DNA of 64,000 nucleotides from Kitasatospora sp. NBC_00315 (GCF_041435095.1 NZ_CP108025.1:1364001-1428000); one strand, 5' to 3'; shown: positions 24,762-33,754, counted from the first letter of the stretch. The notes: generated by a model from the sequence alone, not told the origin. Numbers and translations: made by a program.

Positions 24762-25634
24762 CTACCGGGCGGCCGGCGGCAGGCCCATCGCGACGTCCGC
24801 CCCGGCCACCGGAGCGGCGCCGCGCGCCTTGGGGCTGCGCCTGCCCCGGCGTTCCAGCCGGCCGGCCAGCCAGGACAGCGCCAGGCACATCCCGATGTAG
24901 ACCGGCGCGATCACCATCACCACGGGGATGAACGGCAGGTCGTAGTCGAGGTTGGTGGCGATCAGCTTGCCGGCGTGCAGGAACTCCTCGTAGGTGATCA
25001 GGAAGCCCAGCGAGGTGTCCTTGAGCGCCACCACCAGCTGGCTGACGATGGCCGGCTGCATCGCCCGGTTGGCCTGGGGCACCAGCACGTACGCCATCAC
25101 CTGGGTCTTGCGCATGCCCAGCGCGAGGGCCGCCTCCCGCTGCCCCTGCGGCACCGCGAGGACGCCGGCGCGGAACACCTCGGCCAGCACCGAGCCGTTG
25201 TAGAGGGTCAGGCCGGCGACCAGCGCCCACAGCGGCTGGGCCTTCAGTGCGACGAAGATGAAGAAGATCATCACCAGCACCGGCATCGCCCGGAAGAACT
25301 CCACCACCAGGGTGGAGAGCAGCCGTACCGCGCGGTGCTCCGAGAGCCGCCCAGCCGCGAACAGCGCGCCGAACGGCAGCATGAGCAGCACCGTCCAGCC
25401 GAACGCCTCCAGGGTGTTGCGCAGACCGCGCAGCAGGAGGTCCTGAACGCCCCGGTACTCGAACGGCATCCACTTCTGGTACGTGAACTGCTGGGTGTGG
25501 AAGAGCATGTAGACCACCCAGGCGAGCAGTGCGGCGATCGCCAGCAGCGCCAGCAGGCCGTACAGCCGATGCCGGGCGGCCGCCTTCGGGCCGGGGGCGT
25601 CGTACAGCGCGGAGGCCGGGGCGGACGCTCTCAT
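24762..25634 (-). CDS. gluD: Glutamate ABC transporter permease GluD
   Basis: 290-aa polar-amino-acid permease of the HisM/GlnP group. Residues 1-25 are a cytoplasmic Ala-rich tail; about five helices follow, starting LYGLLALLAIAALLAWVVYM. The ATPase-docking EAA loop is REAALALGMRKTQVMAYVLVPQA (about 180-202). The ATG overlaps the gluC stop as ATGA (25631-25634). Gene order gluA-B-C-D on one strand matches the glutamate uptake operon of actinobacteria. The C-terminal tail is Arg-rich, then low-complexity. Glutamate specificity is inferred from operon order and family, not from binding residues. Confidence 0.88.
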   Translation of the reverse strand: MRASAPASALYDAPGPKAAARHRLYGLLALLAIAALLAWVVYMLFHTQQFTYQKWMPFEYRGVQDLLLRGLRNTLEAFGWTVLLMLPFGALFAAGRLSEHRAVRLLSTLVVEFFRAMPVLVMIFFIFVALKAQPLWALVAGLTLYNGSVLAEVFRAGVLAVPQGQREAALALGMRKTQVMAYVLVPQANRAMQPAIVSQLVVALKDTSLGFLITYEEFLHAGKLIATNLDYDLPFIPVVMVIAPVYIGMCLALSWLAGRLERRGRRSPKARGAAPVAGADVAMGLPPAAR

Positions 25635-26275
25635 CGGGACACCGCCGCACGTCGCTCCAGGAGGTTGAACAGGGCGCTGATCGCGAGCGTGAGGATCAGG
25701 TAGCCGACGGCGATCCAGACGAAGGTCCAGACGATGCTGTAACCCAGCTCGTTGATGGTCCGGTAGCTGCCGAGCAGTTCGACCACGCTGAACGAACCGG
25801 CGATCGCGGTGTTCTTGGCGAGCGCGATCATGACGCTGCCGACCGGCGCGACCACCGAACGGTAGGCCTGCGGGAGCACGATCAGGTTCAGTGTCTGCCC
25901 GAAGGTCATCCCCAGGCTGCGGGCCGCCTCCCCCTGGCCCTGCGGCACGGTGTTGATGCCCGAGCGCAGCACCTCGCAGACGAAGGCGGAGGTGTAGCAG
26001 CCCAGTGCGAGCACCGAGAAGGTGAAGAACGGCAGCACGATGTCGAAGCGCGGCAGGCCGAGCACCACGATGAAGAACAGCAGGGTGAGCGGGGTGTTGC
26101 GCAGGATCGTCACCCAGCCGGTGCCGAAGGCGCGCAGCGACCTGATCGGCGAGACCCGGAAGCCCGCCGTCAGGACGCCCAGCAGCAGCGCCAGGACGGC
26201 GCTCACCAGGGTGAGTTCGAGGGTCCCGACGAAGCCGTGCCAGTACGTGGAGAAGTTGTCGATCAGGACTTTCAT
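25631..26275 (-). CDS. gluC: Glutamate ABC transporter permease GluC
   Basis: 214-aa amino-acid permease with about five helices (LELTLVSAVLALLLGVLTAG first). RNTPLTLLFFIVVLGLP is the typical second loop/helix and GEAARSLGMTFGQTLNLIVLPQA the EAA loop that binds GluA. It forms a heterodimer with GluD in the membrane. ATG at 26275; its stop overlaps gluD by four bases. A 208-bp gap with a stable hairpin separates it from gluB, so permease expression may be set lower than that of the binding protein. Confidence 0.9.
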   Translation of the reverse strand: MKVLIDNFSTYWHGFVGTLELTLVSAVLALLLGVLTAGFRVSPIRSLRAFGTGWVTILRNTPLTLLFFIVVLGLPRFDIVLPFFTFSVLALGCYTSAFVCEVLRSGINTVPQGQGEAARSLGMTFGQTLNLIVLPQAYRSVVAPVGSVMIALAKNTAIAGSFSVVELLGSYRTINELGYSIVWTFVWIAVGYLILTLAISALFNLLERRAAVSR

Positions 26276-26320
26276 GGGCCGGGCGCTCCTGGGTCGGGTC
26301 TGACAGTTCGCGTCGGATCA

Positions 26321-26340
26321 GGCGCCCGGCGTCGGGCGCC
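26321..26340. terminator. Hairpin between gluB and gluC, possible attenuator
   Basis: Perfect 8-bp stem GGCGCCCG / CGGGCGCC with a GCGT loop, centred in the 208-bp gluB-gluC gap. In transport operons such a hairpin after the binding-protein gene commonly stabilises the upstream message or cuts read-through. The rest of the gap holds a second, weaker copy of GGTGCCCGGCGTCG. Confidence 0.6.
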
Positions 26341-26483
26341 CGGCCGGGCGGGCCACCGGATCGGCCTCGTACGGGGCCGCACCCGGGCGATTCGGACCCG
26401 CGTCCGGGTGGGGTCACCTCCCGGCCGGAGGCCGGGGGAGGGTGCCCGGCGTCGCGTGCCCGGCGGGCGGTGTCGGACACGAC

Positions 26484-27380
26484 CTAGTACCGGTCGATCT
26501 GCGGAGGGGCTGGGGCGGGCACCCCGGACAGGCCGAGGGTGGCGTCGTAGGCCTTCTTCCAGTCACCGTTCCGTTCGTGGGCGGCCAGCGCGTCGTCGAG
26601 GGCGAGCCGCAGCACCGTGTCGTCGTGCGGGGTGCCGATGCCGTAGGGCTCGGTGGAGAACGGCGCTCCGGCGAGCTTCAGTTCGTCCGGCACCTTGGCG
26701 GCGTAGCCCTGGAGGATGGCGTTGTCCGTGGTGACGGCGTCGACCTGGCCGGTGATCAGGTTGTCCACGCAGGCCGAGTAGGTGTCGTAGCCGACCAGGT
26801 GCGCCTCGGGGTGGTCCTTCTCGATCCGCTGGTACGGGGTGGAGCCGGCCGCCGAGCAGACCTTCCTGCCGGCCAGGTCCTGCGGGCCGTGGACGGCGGT
26901 GTCGCCGCTGCGCACCAGCAGGGCCTGACCGGCCACGAAGTAGGGGCCGGCGAAGCCGACCAGCTTCTTGCGGTTGGCGTTGATGGTGTAGGTGCCCACG
27001 TAGTAGTCGACCTGACCGTTCGACAGGGCGGTCTCGCGGTTGGCCGAGGCGATGGTCCTGAACTGGATCCGGTCCGGTCCGAAGCCGAGGTAGGCGCCGA
27101 CCATCCTGGCGATCTCGATGTCGAAGCCGGAGTACTCGCCGGTGGCCGGGTTCTTCTCGCCCAGGTACGGCTGGTCCTCCTTGGCGCCGACGACCAGGTG
27201 CCCCCGGCCGCGGGCGGCCTCCAGGGTGGGCGAGCCGTTGATCACCTCACCGGTACGGACCTGGTAGCTCGGCAGCGCGCCTGGCTGCGGTCCCTTGGGC
27301 GGCGGGGTGCCCGGCTTGCCGCAGGCGGCGACCAGGAGCAGGAGCGCCAGGGCGGCCGGGAGCCGCTTCGCGAAGGTCAC
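26484..27380 (-). CDS. gluB: Glutamate-binding lipoprotein GluB
   Basis: 298-aa substrate-binding lipoprotein. The signal peptide ends in VAAC with Cys20 as lipid anchor, then a Pro/Gly linker (GTPPPKGPQPG). The type 3 binding fold shows GHLVVGAKEDQPYLG (about 64-78), YSGFDIEIARMVGAYLGF (about 84-101), ASANRETALSNGQVDYYVGT (about 110-129) and VDAVTTDNAILQGYAA (about 213-228). GTG start nine bases after gluA. It delivers substrate to GluC/GluD. Glutamate as ligand is inferred. Confidence 0.9.
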   Translation of the reverse strand: MTFAKRLPAALALLLLVAACGKPGTPPPKGPQPGALPSYQVRTGEVINGSPTLEAARGRGHLVVGAKEDQPYLGEKNPATGEYSGFDIEIARMVGAYLGFGPDRIQFRTIASANRETALSNGQVDYYVGTYTINANRKKLVGFAGPYFVAGQALLVRSGDTAVHGPQDLAGRKVCSAAGSTPYQRIEKDHPEAHLVGYDTYSACVDNLITGQVDAVTTDNAILQGYAAKVPDELKLAGAPFSTEPYGIGTPHDDTVLRLALDDALAAHERNGDWKKAYDATLGLSGVPAPAPPQIDRY

Positions 27381-27389
27381 CGGTCCCCC

Positions 27390-28142
27390 TCAGTGCTTCA
27401 GGATCTTGGACAGGAAGTCCCGCGCCCGCTCGCTCTCGGGGGCTCCGAAGAAGGCCTCGGGGCTGCGGTCCTCGACGATCCGGCCGTCGGCCATGAAGAC
27501 GACCCGGTTGGCGGAGGCGCGCGCGAACCCCATCTCGTGGGTGACCACCACCATGGTCATCCCCTCGCTCGCCAGTCCGCGCATCACGTCCAGCACCTCG
27601 TTGATCATCTCGGGGTCGAGTGCCGAGGTGGGCTCGTCGAAGAGCAGTGCCTTGGGGTCCATCGCCAGCGCACGGGCGATCGCCACCCGCTGCTGCTGGC
27701 CGCCGGAGAGCTGCGCCGGGTACTTGTCGGCCTGCCCGGTCAGCCCCACCCGCTCCAGCAGCGCGCGGGACTTCGTCTCCGCCTCGGAGCGGGCCCGGCC
27801 GCGGACCTTGATCTGGGCCAGCGAGACGTTCTGCAGCACGGTCCGGTGCGCGAACAGGTTGAAGGACTGGAACACCATCCCGACCTCGGCCCGCAGCCTG
27901 GCCAGGCCCTTGCCCTCGGCGGGCAGCGGCTCGCCGTCGATGGTGATGGTGCCGCTCTCGATCGGCTCCAGGCGGTTGATCGCCCGGCACAGGGTGGACT
28001 TGCCGGAGCCCGACGGCCCGATCACCACCACGACCTCGCCGCGGCCGACCGTCAGGTCGATGTCCTGCAGGACGTGCAGCGCACCGAAGTGCTTGTTGAC
28101 GCCGCTCAGTTCGATCAGCGGCGGGAAGACGGCGGTACTCAA
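27390..28142 (-). CDS. gluA: Glutamate ABC transporter ATP-binding protein GluA
   Basis: 250-aa ATPase of the polar-amino-acid group. Walker A GPSGSGKST (about 42-50), Q-loop VFQSFNLF, signature LSGGQQQRVAIARAL (about 148-162), Walker B ALLFDEPTSALD (about 168-179) and the switch His in VVVTHEMGFA are all intact. The start appears to be a TTG at 28142 (MSTAVF), with GAAGGGA upstream; no better ATG/GTG fits before the first strand (IELSGVNKHFGALHVL). First gene of gluABCD; the LapA-domain gene lies 35 bp before it and may be co-transcribed. Confidence 0.92.
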   Translation of the reverse strand: MSTAVFPPLIELSGVNKHFGALHVLQDIDLTVGRGEVVVVIGPSGSGKSTLCRAINRLEPIESGTITIDGEPLPAEGKGLARLRAEVGMVFQSFNLFAHRTVLQNVSLAQIKVRGRARSEAETKSRALLERVGLTGQADKYPAQLSGGQQQRVAIARALAMDPKALLFDEPTSALDPEMINEVLDVMRGLASEGMTMVVVTHEMGFARASANRVVFMADGRIVEDRSPEAFFGAPESERARDFLSKILKH

Positions 28143-28177
28143 CCGGGTGATCCCTTCTCAGAGGTCGAGGAGGGCCG

Positions 28178-28429
28178 CTACCTGCTGCGCCGGCCCTTGA
28201 GCAGCCAGCCCAGCGCACCACCCGCCAGCAGCGTCGCCAGCAGGGCGATCCAGAGCGGCGCGGTCACGGTGAACACCCAGAACTGGATCTTCACCCGGTC
28301 GAGGTTGGCGAACAGGAACCAGACCGCGAGGACGACGATGGCGCCGATCGCGAGGTAGCGGGTCGGGATGCCGGCGATCTCGCTCTTCCGGGCACCCGAG
28401 GATGACGAACCGTCTGAAATCTTGGTCAC
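28178..28429 (-). CDS. Small LapA-domain (DUF1049) membrane protein
   Basis: 83 aa with two membrane helices (YLAIGAIVVLAVWFLFANLD and APLWIALLATLLAGGALGWLL) joined by RVKIQFWVFTVT, and a short basic tail KGRRSR. This is the DUF1049/LapA pattern (FxxxNxxxVxxxFW). The family is linked to envelope assembly in Gram-negatives, but its role in actinobacteria is unknown. GTG start at 28429. Confidence 0.8.
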   Translation of the reverse strand: MTKISDGSSSSGARKSEIAGIPTRYLAIGAIVVLAVWFLFANLDRVKIQFWVFTVTAPLWIALLATLLAGGALGWLLKGRRSR

Positions 28430-28601
28430 CCGGGAAGTCTGGTCGCCCGTTCGCCGGATCGGCCGTTCACCTGGCCGCGAGCGACCCGGCCGGCCCCGTC
28501 ACTGCACCCGATCGGCGCAGCGGGGGGCCGGCGGCGGGCGACGGGCGGCGGGCGGCGGGCGACGGGCGGCGGGCGGCGGGCGCCGCCCGGGCCCGAGCCG
28601 G

Positions 28602-28696
28602 CCCGGGCCGGGAGCACAGGCCCGGGCCGGGAGCACAGGCCCGGGCCGGGAGCACAGGCCCGGGCCGGGAGCGCAGGCCCGGGCCGGGAGCGCAGG
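28602..28696. repeat. Five tandem copies of a 19-bp unit CCCGGGCCGGGAGCACAGG
   Basis: Five units (28602, 28621, 28640, 28659, 28678); the last two share an A-to-G change. A second, simpler array of GGGCGGC/GGGCGAC heptamers precedes it at about 28530-28585. Both lie between the LapA-domain gene start and the ABC exporter gene end (28430-28702); the spacer holds no gene that I can support. Confidence 0.9.
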
Positions 28697-28702
28697 CCCC
28701 GG

Positions 28703-30475
28703 CTACCCCTCGTCCCGCCAGGAGCGCCAGAGCGCCGCGTACGGGCCGCCCGCCGCGACCAGCTCGGGATGGCTGCCGTACTCGCTGATCCGCCCGCCCT
28801 CGACCACCGCGATCACGTCCGCGTCGTGCGCGGTGTGCAGGCGGTGGGCGATGGCGATCACCGTCCGGCCCTCCAGCACCCGGGCGAGCGAGCGCTCCAG
28901 GTGCCGGGCGGCACGCGGGTCGAGCAGCGAGGTCGCCTCGTCGAGCACCAGCGTGTGCGGATCCGCCAGGACGAGCCTGGCCAGCGCCAGTTGCTGCGCC
29001 TGCGGCGGGGTCAGGGCCACCCCACCGGAACCGACCTCGGTGTCCAGGCCCTCCGCCAGCGCGTCCGCCCACTCGGTGGCGTCCACCGCGGCGAGCGCCG
29101 CCCGCAGCTCGGTGTCGTCGGCGTCCGGCGCGGCCAGCCGCAGGTTGTCCCGCAGCGTGCCGACGAACACGTGGTGCTCCTGGTTGACCAGCGCGACCTG
29201 GGCCCGCACCCGCTCGGCGGGCATCCGCGCCAGCGGGGCCCCGCCGAGGGTGACGCTGCCCCGGCCGGGGGCGTAGATTCCGGCCAGCAGGCGGCCCAGG
29301 GTGGACTTGCCCGCACCGGAGGGTCCCACCAGCGCCACCCGGCTGCCGGGTGCGACGTCCAGGCTGATGCCGTGCAGCACGTCGGCGCCCTCCCGATAGC
29401 CGAAGCGGACGTCGGTCGCCTCCACCCGGCGGCCGTCCGGCCGGGCGCTCTCGTCGGTGGGCGGATCCTCCACCTCGCGCACGCCGACCAGCCGGGCCAG
29501 CGAGGTCTGGCCGACCTGGAGCTCGTCGTACCAGCGCAGGATCAGGTCGACCGGGCCGGTGAGCGCCTGGGCGTACAGCACGCCGGTGGTCAGCTGGCCG
29601 ACGCCGATCCAGCCCTTGAGGGTGAAGAGGCCGCCGAGGACGAGCGTGCCGAGCACCGCCAGTGTGTAGACGGCGTCGATGGTCGGGAACCAGACCGAGC
29701 GCAGCCAGAGCGTGTAGCGCTCCCAGGCCAGCCACTCGCCGAGCTTGCGGTCGGTCAGCCGTACCCGGTCGTCGCCCAGCCGCAGCGTCTCGACCGTGCG
29801 TCCGGCGTCCACCGTCTCGGCCAGCACGGTGTTGACCGCCGCGTACCCGGCCGACTCGGAGCGGTAGGACTGCGGGGCGCGGCGGAAGTACCAGCGTGAG
29901 CCGGCCAGCAGCAGCGGCAGGCCGGTGACCGCGGTGAGGGCGAGCAGCGGCGAGGTGACCACCAGCGCGCCGAGCACCAGCACCAGCGAGACCACCGCGA
30001 CGGCCAGTTCCGGCACCGCCTCGCGGACGGACTTGGAGAGCCGGTCGATGTCGGTGGTGCCCCGGGAGACCAGATCTCCGGTGCCGGCCCGCTCCAGGAT
30101 GCCGGGCGGCAGCGCCACCGACCGCACCAGGAAGTCCTCCCGGAGGTCGGCGAGCACCTGCTCGCCCAGCACACCGCCGCGCAGCCGCGAGCACCACGTG
30201 AAGGCGGACTGGACGGCGAGCGCCAGGACGTACCAGGCCACGGCGGTGGCGATCGCGCTCTCGGCGGTGCCGGCCGCCAGCGACTCCACCAGCCGGCCCA
30301 GCACCCAGGGGCCGACCAGACCGGCCACCGTGGCGACGGCGTGCAGGCCCACCACCGCGCCGAAGGCGGACCGGTGGCGGCGGGCGAGCAGGCGGACGTA
30401 CTCGCGGACGGCCGCCGGCGAGCCGACGGGCAGCATGGTCGTCGGCCCCTGCTCCCGGTGGGCGGGTGGCTTCAT
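28703..30475 (-). CDS. ABC exporter half-transporter A (membrane domain + ATPase), degenerate signature
   Basis: 590 aa: type IV exporter membrane domain with about six helices (residues 30-310), then a nucleotide-binding domain (about 350-590). Walker A GPSGAGKST, Walker B HTLVLDEATSLLD and the switch His in AIAHRL are intact, but the signature LSGGQ is replaced by LTPPQ (GVALTPPQAQQLALARL). Its neighbour has the opposite defects, so the two should form an asymmetric heterodimer with one working ATP site. Homologous pairs are annotated as multidrug or lipid exporters; the substrate is unknown. An internal ATG at residue 14 is an alternative start. The gap to its partner is 106 bp with a 15-bp repeat. 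Confidence 0.9.
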   Translation of the reverse strand: MKPPAHREQGPTTMLPVGSPAAVREYVRLLARRHRSAFGAVVGLHAVATVAGLVGPWVLGRLVESLAAGTAESAIATAVAWYVLALAVQSAFTWCSRLRGGVLGEQVLADLREDFLVRSVALPPGILERAGTGDLVSRGTTDIDRLSKSVREAVPELAVAVVSLVLVLGALVVTSPLLALTAVTGLPLLLAGSRWYFRRAPQSYRSESAGYAAVNTVLAETVDAGRTVETLRLGDDRVRLTDRKLGEWLAWERYTLWLRSVWFPTIDAVYTLAVLGTLVLGGLFTLKGWIGVGQLTTGVLYAQALTGPVDLILRWYDELQVGQTSLARLVGVREVEDPPTDESARPDGRRVEATDVRFGYREGADVLHGISLDVAPGSRVALVGPSGAGKSTLGRLLAGIYAPGRGSVTLGGAPLARMPAERVRAQVALVNQEHHVFVGTLRDNLRLAAPDADDTELRAALAAVDATEWADALAEGLDTEVGSGGVALTPPQAQQLALARLVLADPHTLVLDEATSLLDPRAARHLERSLARVLEGRTVIAIAHRLHTAHDADVIAVVEGGRISEYGSHPELVAAGGPYAALWRSWRDEG

Positions 30476-30522
30476 GCGGTGCTCCTGGGACTGGGGCGGC
30501 GGACGGCCGCGGAGGTGCGGGC

Positions 30523-30567
30523 CGGACGGGTGCGGGGCGGACGGGCGCGGGGCGGACGGGCGCGGGG
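30523..30567. repeat. Three tandem copies of a 15-bp unit CGGACGGGCGCGGGG
   Basis: Copies at 30523, 30538 and 30553 (first with one change), in the 106-bp gap between the two exporter genes. Confidence 0.85.
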
Positions 30568-30581
30568 CGCGTCGGGGGCGC

Positions 30582-32396
30582 TCACACCGCCTCCTTCACG
30601 GGCGTGCGCGGCGTCGCGTCCACCGGCTCCTCGCGGGTGACCACGGCGCGGTAGTGCGGGTCGCCCTGCATCAGCTCGCGGTGGGTGCCGGCGGCCACCG
30701 CCCGGCCCTCGCGCACCAGCACCACCCGGTCGGCCTGGTCGAGCAGCAGCGGACTGGTGGCGAGGACCACCGTGGTGCGCCCGGCCCGGTTGCGGCGCAG
30801 GCCGGCCGCGATCCGGGACTCGGTGTGGGCGTCGACCGCGCTGGTCGGCTCGTCCAGGACGAGGACCGGCGGGTCGGCGAAGAGCGAGCGGGCCAGGGCC
30901 AGGCGCTGGCGCTGGCCGCCGGAGAGCGAGCGGCCGCGTTCGGTGATCCGGGCCAGCATCGGGTCGCCGCCGCAGTCCGGGGAGCCGTCCACCAGGGCGT
31001 CCAGGACGTCCTCGGCGCGGGCGGCGGCCAGTGCGTCCGCCGCCCCGATCCGCCCGGAGGCGGGCACGTCGAGCAGCTCCGCCAGCGTGCCGGAGAGCAG
31101 CACCGGCTCCTTGTCGTGGACCAGGACGGCGGCGCGCGCCTCGGCCAGCGGCACGGAGTCCAGCGGAACGCCGCCGAGCCGTACCGGGGGCGGCTGGGCG
31201 GCCGTCGCCTGCGGGGCGTCCGGGCCGTCCTCCTCGGCCTGCGGCACGTGGCCGCCCAGGCGTTCGGCGAGCGTTCCGGCGAAGTCCGGGTCGCCGCAGA
31301 CCACGGCGGTCAGCTCGCCCGCGCGGGCGGTCAGGCCGGTGACCGGGTCGTGCAGGTCGGCGCGCTCGGGGTGGCCCAGGACGGCGTCCGGCTCACCGTT
31401 GGTCCGGGTCAGGGCGAGCACCCGGGTGGCCCGGCCGGCCGAGACCCGGGCGACGCTCCAGGCGTGCGCGGCCTCGCCGAGGATGCGCAGCGGGGCGGCC
31501 AGGAAGGCGGTGGCGCCGTACACCGAGACCAGCGTGCCGATGCCGATCGCGCCGGTGGCGGCGAGGTGCGCGCCGTACCAGGTGACACCGACCACGAACA
31601 GGCCGGGCAGCAGCACCTGCTGAGCCTGCATCAGGGCCCAGAGCCGGGTGGCCCGAACGGCTGCCGCCCGGACCTTCTGCGAGGCGGCGCGGTAGCGCGC
31701 GAGGAACAGCTCCTCGCCGCCGATGCCGCGCAGCACGCGCAGGCCGGCGACGGTGTCGGCGGCCAGCTCGGTGGCCTTTCCGCCGAGCGTGCGCTGTTCG
31801 GAGTACCGCTCCTCGAAGGGGCCCAGCAGCGGCCAGACGGAGGCCGCCAGCACCGGCACGCCGAGCAGGACGACCAGGCCGAGCAGCGGCTGCACGGTCA
31901 GCACCGTGATGCTGACCGCGAGCCAGACCAGGACGGCGGCACGCACCCGGGCGACCAGCTCGACGTACCAGCCGATCTTCTCGACGTCGCCGCTGCCGAC
32001 CGCGACGACCTCCCCGGTGGCGATCCGGCGGGAGAGGCCGGCGCCGAGCCGGGAGGCCTGGCGGGCGACCAGCTGGCGGACCTGGGTGGCGGCGGTGATC
32101 CAGTTCCAGACGGCCTGGCGGTGCAGCAGCACCGTGCCGACCGAGGCGACGACGGCCAGCGCGAGGGCGAAGGCACCGGCCTGCCAGATACCGGCCGGAT
32201 CACCGTCCACGGCGGCCTGGACGCCCCGGCCGAGCGGCAGCGGGAGGGCCGCCTGGCAGCCCATCTCCACCAGCGCCCAGCAGGTGGAGAGCACCTGGCC
32301 GCGCCGTTGGCTGCGCTGGAGCCAGCGCAGGAAGGCGAGCGGCGAGGAGAGATCGGGACTGCCGGGGTCGGGCAGCGGCAGGGATGTGAGCGGCAT
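30582..32396 (-). CDS. ABC exporter half-transporter B (membrane domain + ATPase), Walker A lost
   Basis: 604 aa partner of the downstream exporter half. Membrane domain about residues 25-320; ATPase domain about 370-604. The signature SLSGGQRQRLALARSL and Walker B PPVLVLDEPTSAVD are canonical. The P-loop position reads VCGDPDFAGTLAERLGG with no GKS/T, and the switch His is replaced in VLATSPLLL. It therefore cannot bind ATP normally through its own P-loop but can supply the signature half-site to its partner. The ATG at 32396 gives MPLTSLPLPDPG; a longer frame upstream adds only unlikely sequence. First gene of the pair, with a 106-bp gap to the second. Confidence 0.88.
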   Translation of the reverse strand: MPLTSLPLPDPGSPDLSSPLAFLRWLQRSQRRGQVLSTCWALVEMGCQAALPLPLGRGVQAAVDGDPAGIWQAGAFALALAVVASVGTVLLHRQAVWNWITAATQVRQLVARQASRLGAGLSRRIATGEVVAVGSGDVEKIGWYVELVARVRAAVLVWLAVSITVLTVQPLLGLVVLLGVPVLAASVWPLLGPFEERYSEQRTLGGKATELAADTVAGLRVLRGIGGEELFLARYRAASQKVRAAAVRATRLWALMQAQQVLLPGLFVVGVTWYGAHLAATGAIGIGTLVSVYGATAFLAAPLRILGEAAHAWSVARVSAGRATRVLALTRTNGEPDAVLGHPERADLHDPVTGLTARAGELTAVVCGDPDFAGTLAERLGGHVPQAEEDGPDAPQATAAQPPPVRLGGVPLDSVPLAEARAAVLVHDKEPVLLSGTLAELLDVPASGRIGAADALAAARAEDVLDALVDGSPDCGGDPMLARITERGRSLSGGQRQRLALARSLFADPPVLVLDEPTSAVDAHTESRIAAGLRRNRAGRTTVVLATSPLLLDQADRVVLVREGRAVAAGTHRELMQGDPHYRAVVTREEPVDATPRTPVKEAV

Positions 32397-32754
32397 GACG
32401 CTCCGTTGCGGGGTGTACGGGCACGGGGAACGGACGCGCGGCCCGGGTCTCGGGCGCGCGGCCACGCTCCCGACGCGGGACGGCGGGGCCTGGGAAAAGG
32501 GCTGCGGGGGGAGGGCTGCGGGGGGAGTGACTGCGGGAGGGAGAGGATGCGGGAGGGCGGGGCCGGTGCCGTCACGGCCGGGCGGGTTCAGGACGTCATG
32601 GGAGTCGAGCCTGCCGTCAAGGATGTGACCCACGCAACAGGTTTTCCGGCCGGTCACCGGGGCCGGACAAACCTTCGACCGGCGGGAACATCGGCACCAC
32701 CTGTGGGGTTGGCACGTCCGGAAGCATTGGACGACCAGGAGGGCACCCCTTCCC
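32397..32754. other. Divergent intergenic region, no gene seen
   Basis: 358 bp between the ABC exporter start and the aldo/keto reductase start. It contains GGGAGGG-type repeats near 32510-32560 and a less GC-rich stretch at 32615-32665 (GATGTGACCCACGCAACAGG) that may hold promoters. No supported ORF. Confidence 0.4.
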
Positions 32755-33618
32755 GTGAGCACCATCCCCACCGTCACCCTCAACAACGGGGTCCGGATCC
32801 CGCAGCTCGGTTTCGGCGTCTGGCAGGTCCCGGACGCCGAGGCCACCACCGCGGTGCGCAGCGCCGTCGAGGCGGGCTACCGCTCCATCGACACCGCCGC
32901 GATCTACGAGAACGAGGCCGGCACCGGCCAGGCGCTCGCCGAGGCCCTGGCGGGCGGCGTCGCCCGTGAGGATCTCTTCGTCACCACCAAGCTCTGGAAC
33001 TCCGGCACCGCCGACTGGACGGGCGAGCAGGGCCGCGACGCCGTGCTCCGGGCCTTCGACGAGTCGCTGGGCAAGCTGGGCCTGGACTACGTGGATCTCT
33101 ACCTGATCCACTGGCCGCGGCCGATGCACGGCAGCTACCCGAACGTCTGGAAGGCGTTCGAGCAGTTGCTCGCCGACGGCCGGGTGAAGTCGGTCGGCGT
33201 GTCGAACTTCGGCCCCGAGCAGCTGACCCGCCTGCTGGCGGAGTCCTCGGTGGTGCCGGTCCTCAACCAGGTCGAGCTGCACCCGCACTTCCCGCAGCGC
33301 GAGCTGCGCGCCTTCCACGCCGAGCACGGCATCGCCACCGAGGCGTGGAGCCCGCTCGGCCAGGGCAAGGGCCTGCTGAGCGAGCCCGCGCTGGTGAAGA
33401 TCGCCGAGAAGCACGGCCGGACCGTCGCCCAGGTGGTGCTGCGCTGGCACCTGCAGAGCGGCGTGATCGCGATCCCCAAGTCCGTGACCCCGTCGCGGAT
33501 CAGGGAGAACCTGGACGTGACCGGCTTCGAGCTGGACGCCGAAGATCTCGCGGCGGTCGCCGCCGTGGAGACCGGCGAGCGGCTGGGCCCGGACCCGCAG
33601 GGCTTCGACTGGAACTGA
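32755..33618 (+). CDS. Aldo/keto reductase
   Basis: 287-aa NADPH-dependent oxidoreductase of the AKR5-like group. The catalytic tetrad is visible: Asp in YRSIDTAAIYENE (about 46), Tyr in the same block (about 51), Lys in TTKLWN (about 81) and His in YLIHWPRP (about 114). VKSVGVSNFG, LNQVELHPHF, WSPLGQG and IPKSVTPSRIREN complete the barrel and cofactor site. Likely 2,5-diketo-gluconate-reductase-like; substrate unknown. The GTG start follows a GGAGGG site. A strong hairpin follows the stop. Confidence 0.92.
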   Translation: MSTIPTVTLNNGVRIPQLGFGVWQVPDAEATTAVRSAVEAGYRSIDTAAIYENEAGTGQALAEALAGGVAREDLFVTTKLWNSGTADWTGEQGRDAVLRAFDESLGKLGLDYVDLYLIHWPRPMHGSYPNVWKAFEQLLADGRVKSVGVSNFGPEQLTRLLAESSVVPVLNQVELHPHFPQRELRAFHAEHGIATEAWSPLGQGKGLLSEPALVKIAEKHGRTVAQVVLRWHLQSGVIAIPKSVTPSRIRENLDVTGFELDAEDLAAVAAVETGERLGPDPQGFDWN

Positions 33619-33690
33619 GGCCGGTCGGCGCGGACGTGCCGGTGAACGACCTCGTGCCGAGCCTCCCGCCGCAGCCGCTCGTGATCTGCG

Positions 33691-33728
33691 CCGAAGGCCG
33701 TCGCCCCGAACGGGGCGACGGCCTTCGG
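33691..33728. terminator. Very strong bidirectional terminator
   Basis: Perfect 18-bp inverted repeat with an AA loop, beginning CCGAAGGCCGTCGCCCCG, followed by TT. It lies between the convergent aldo/keto reductase and double-MarR genes. Confidence 0.9.
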
Positions 33729-33754
33729 TTCCGAGGCGAATCGTTTTGGCTGGT

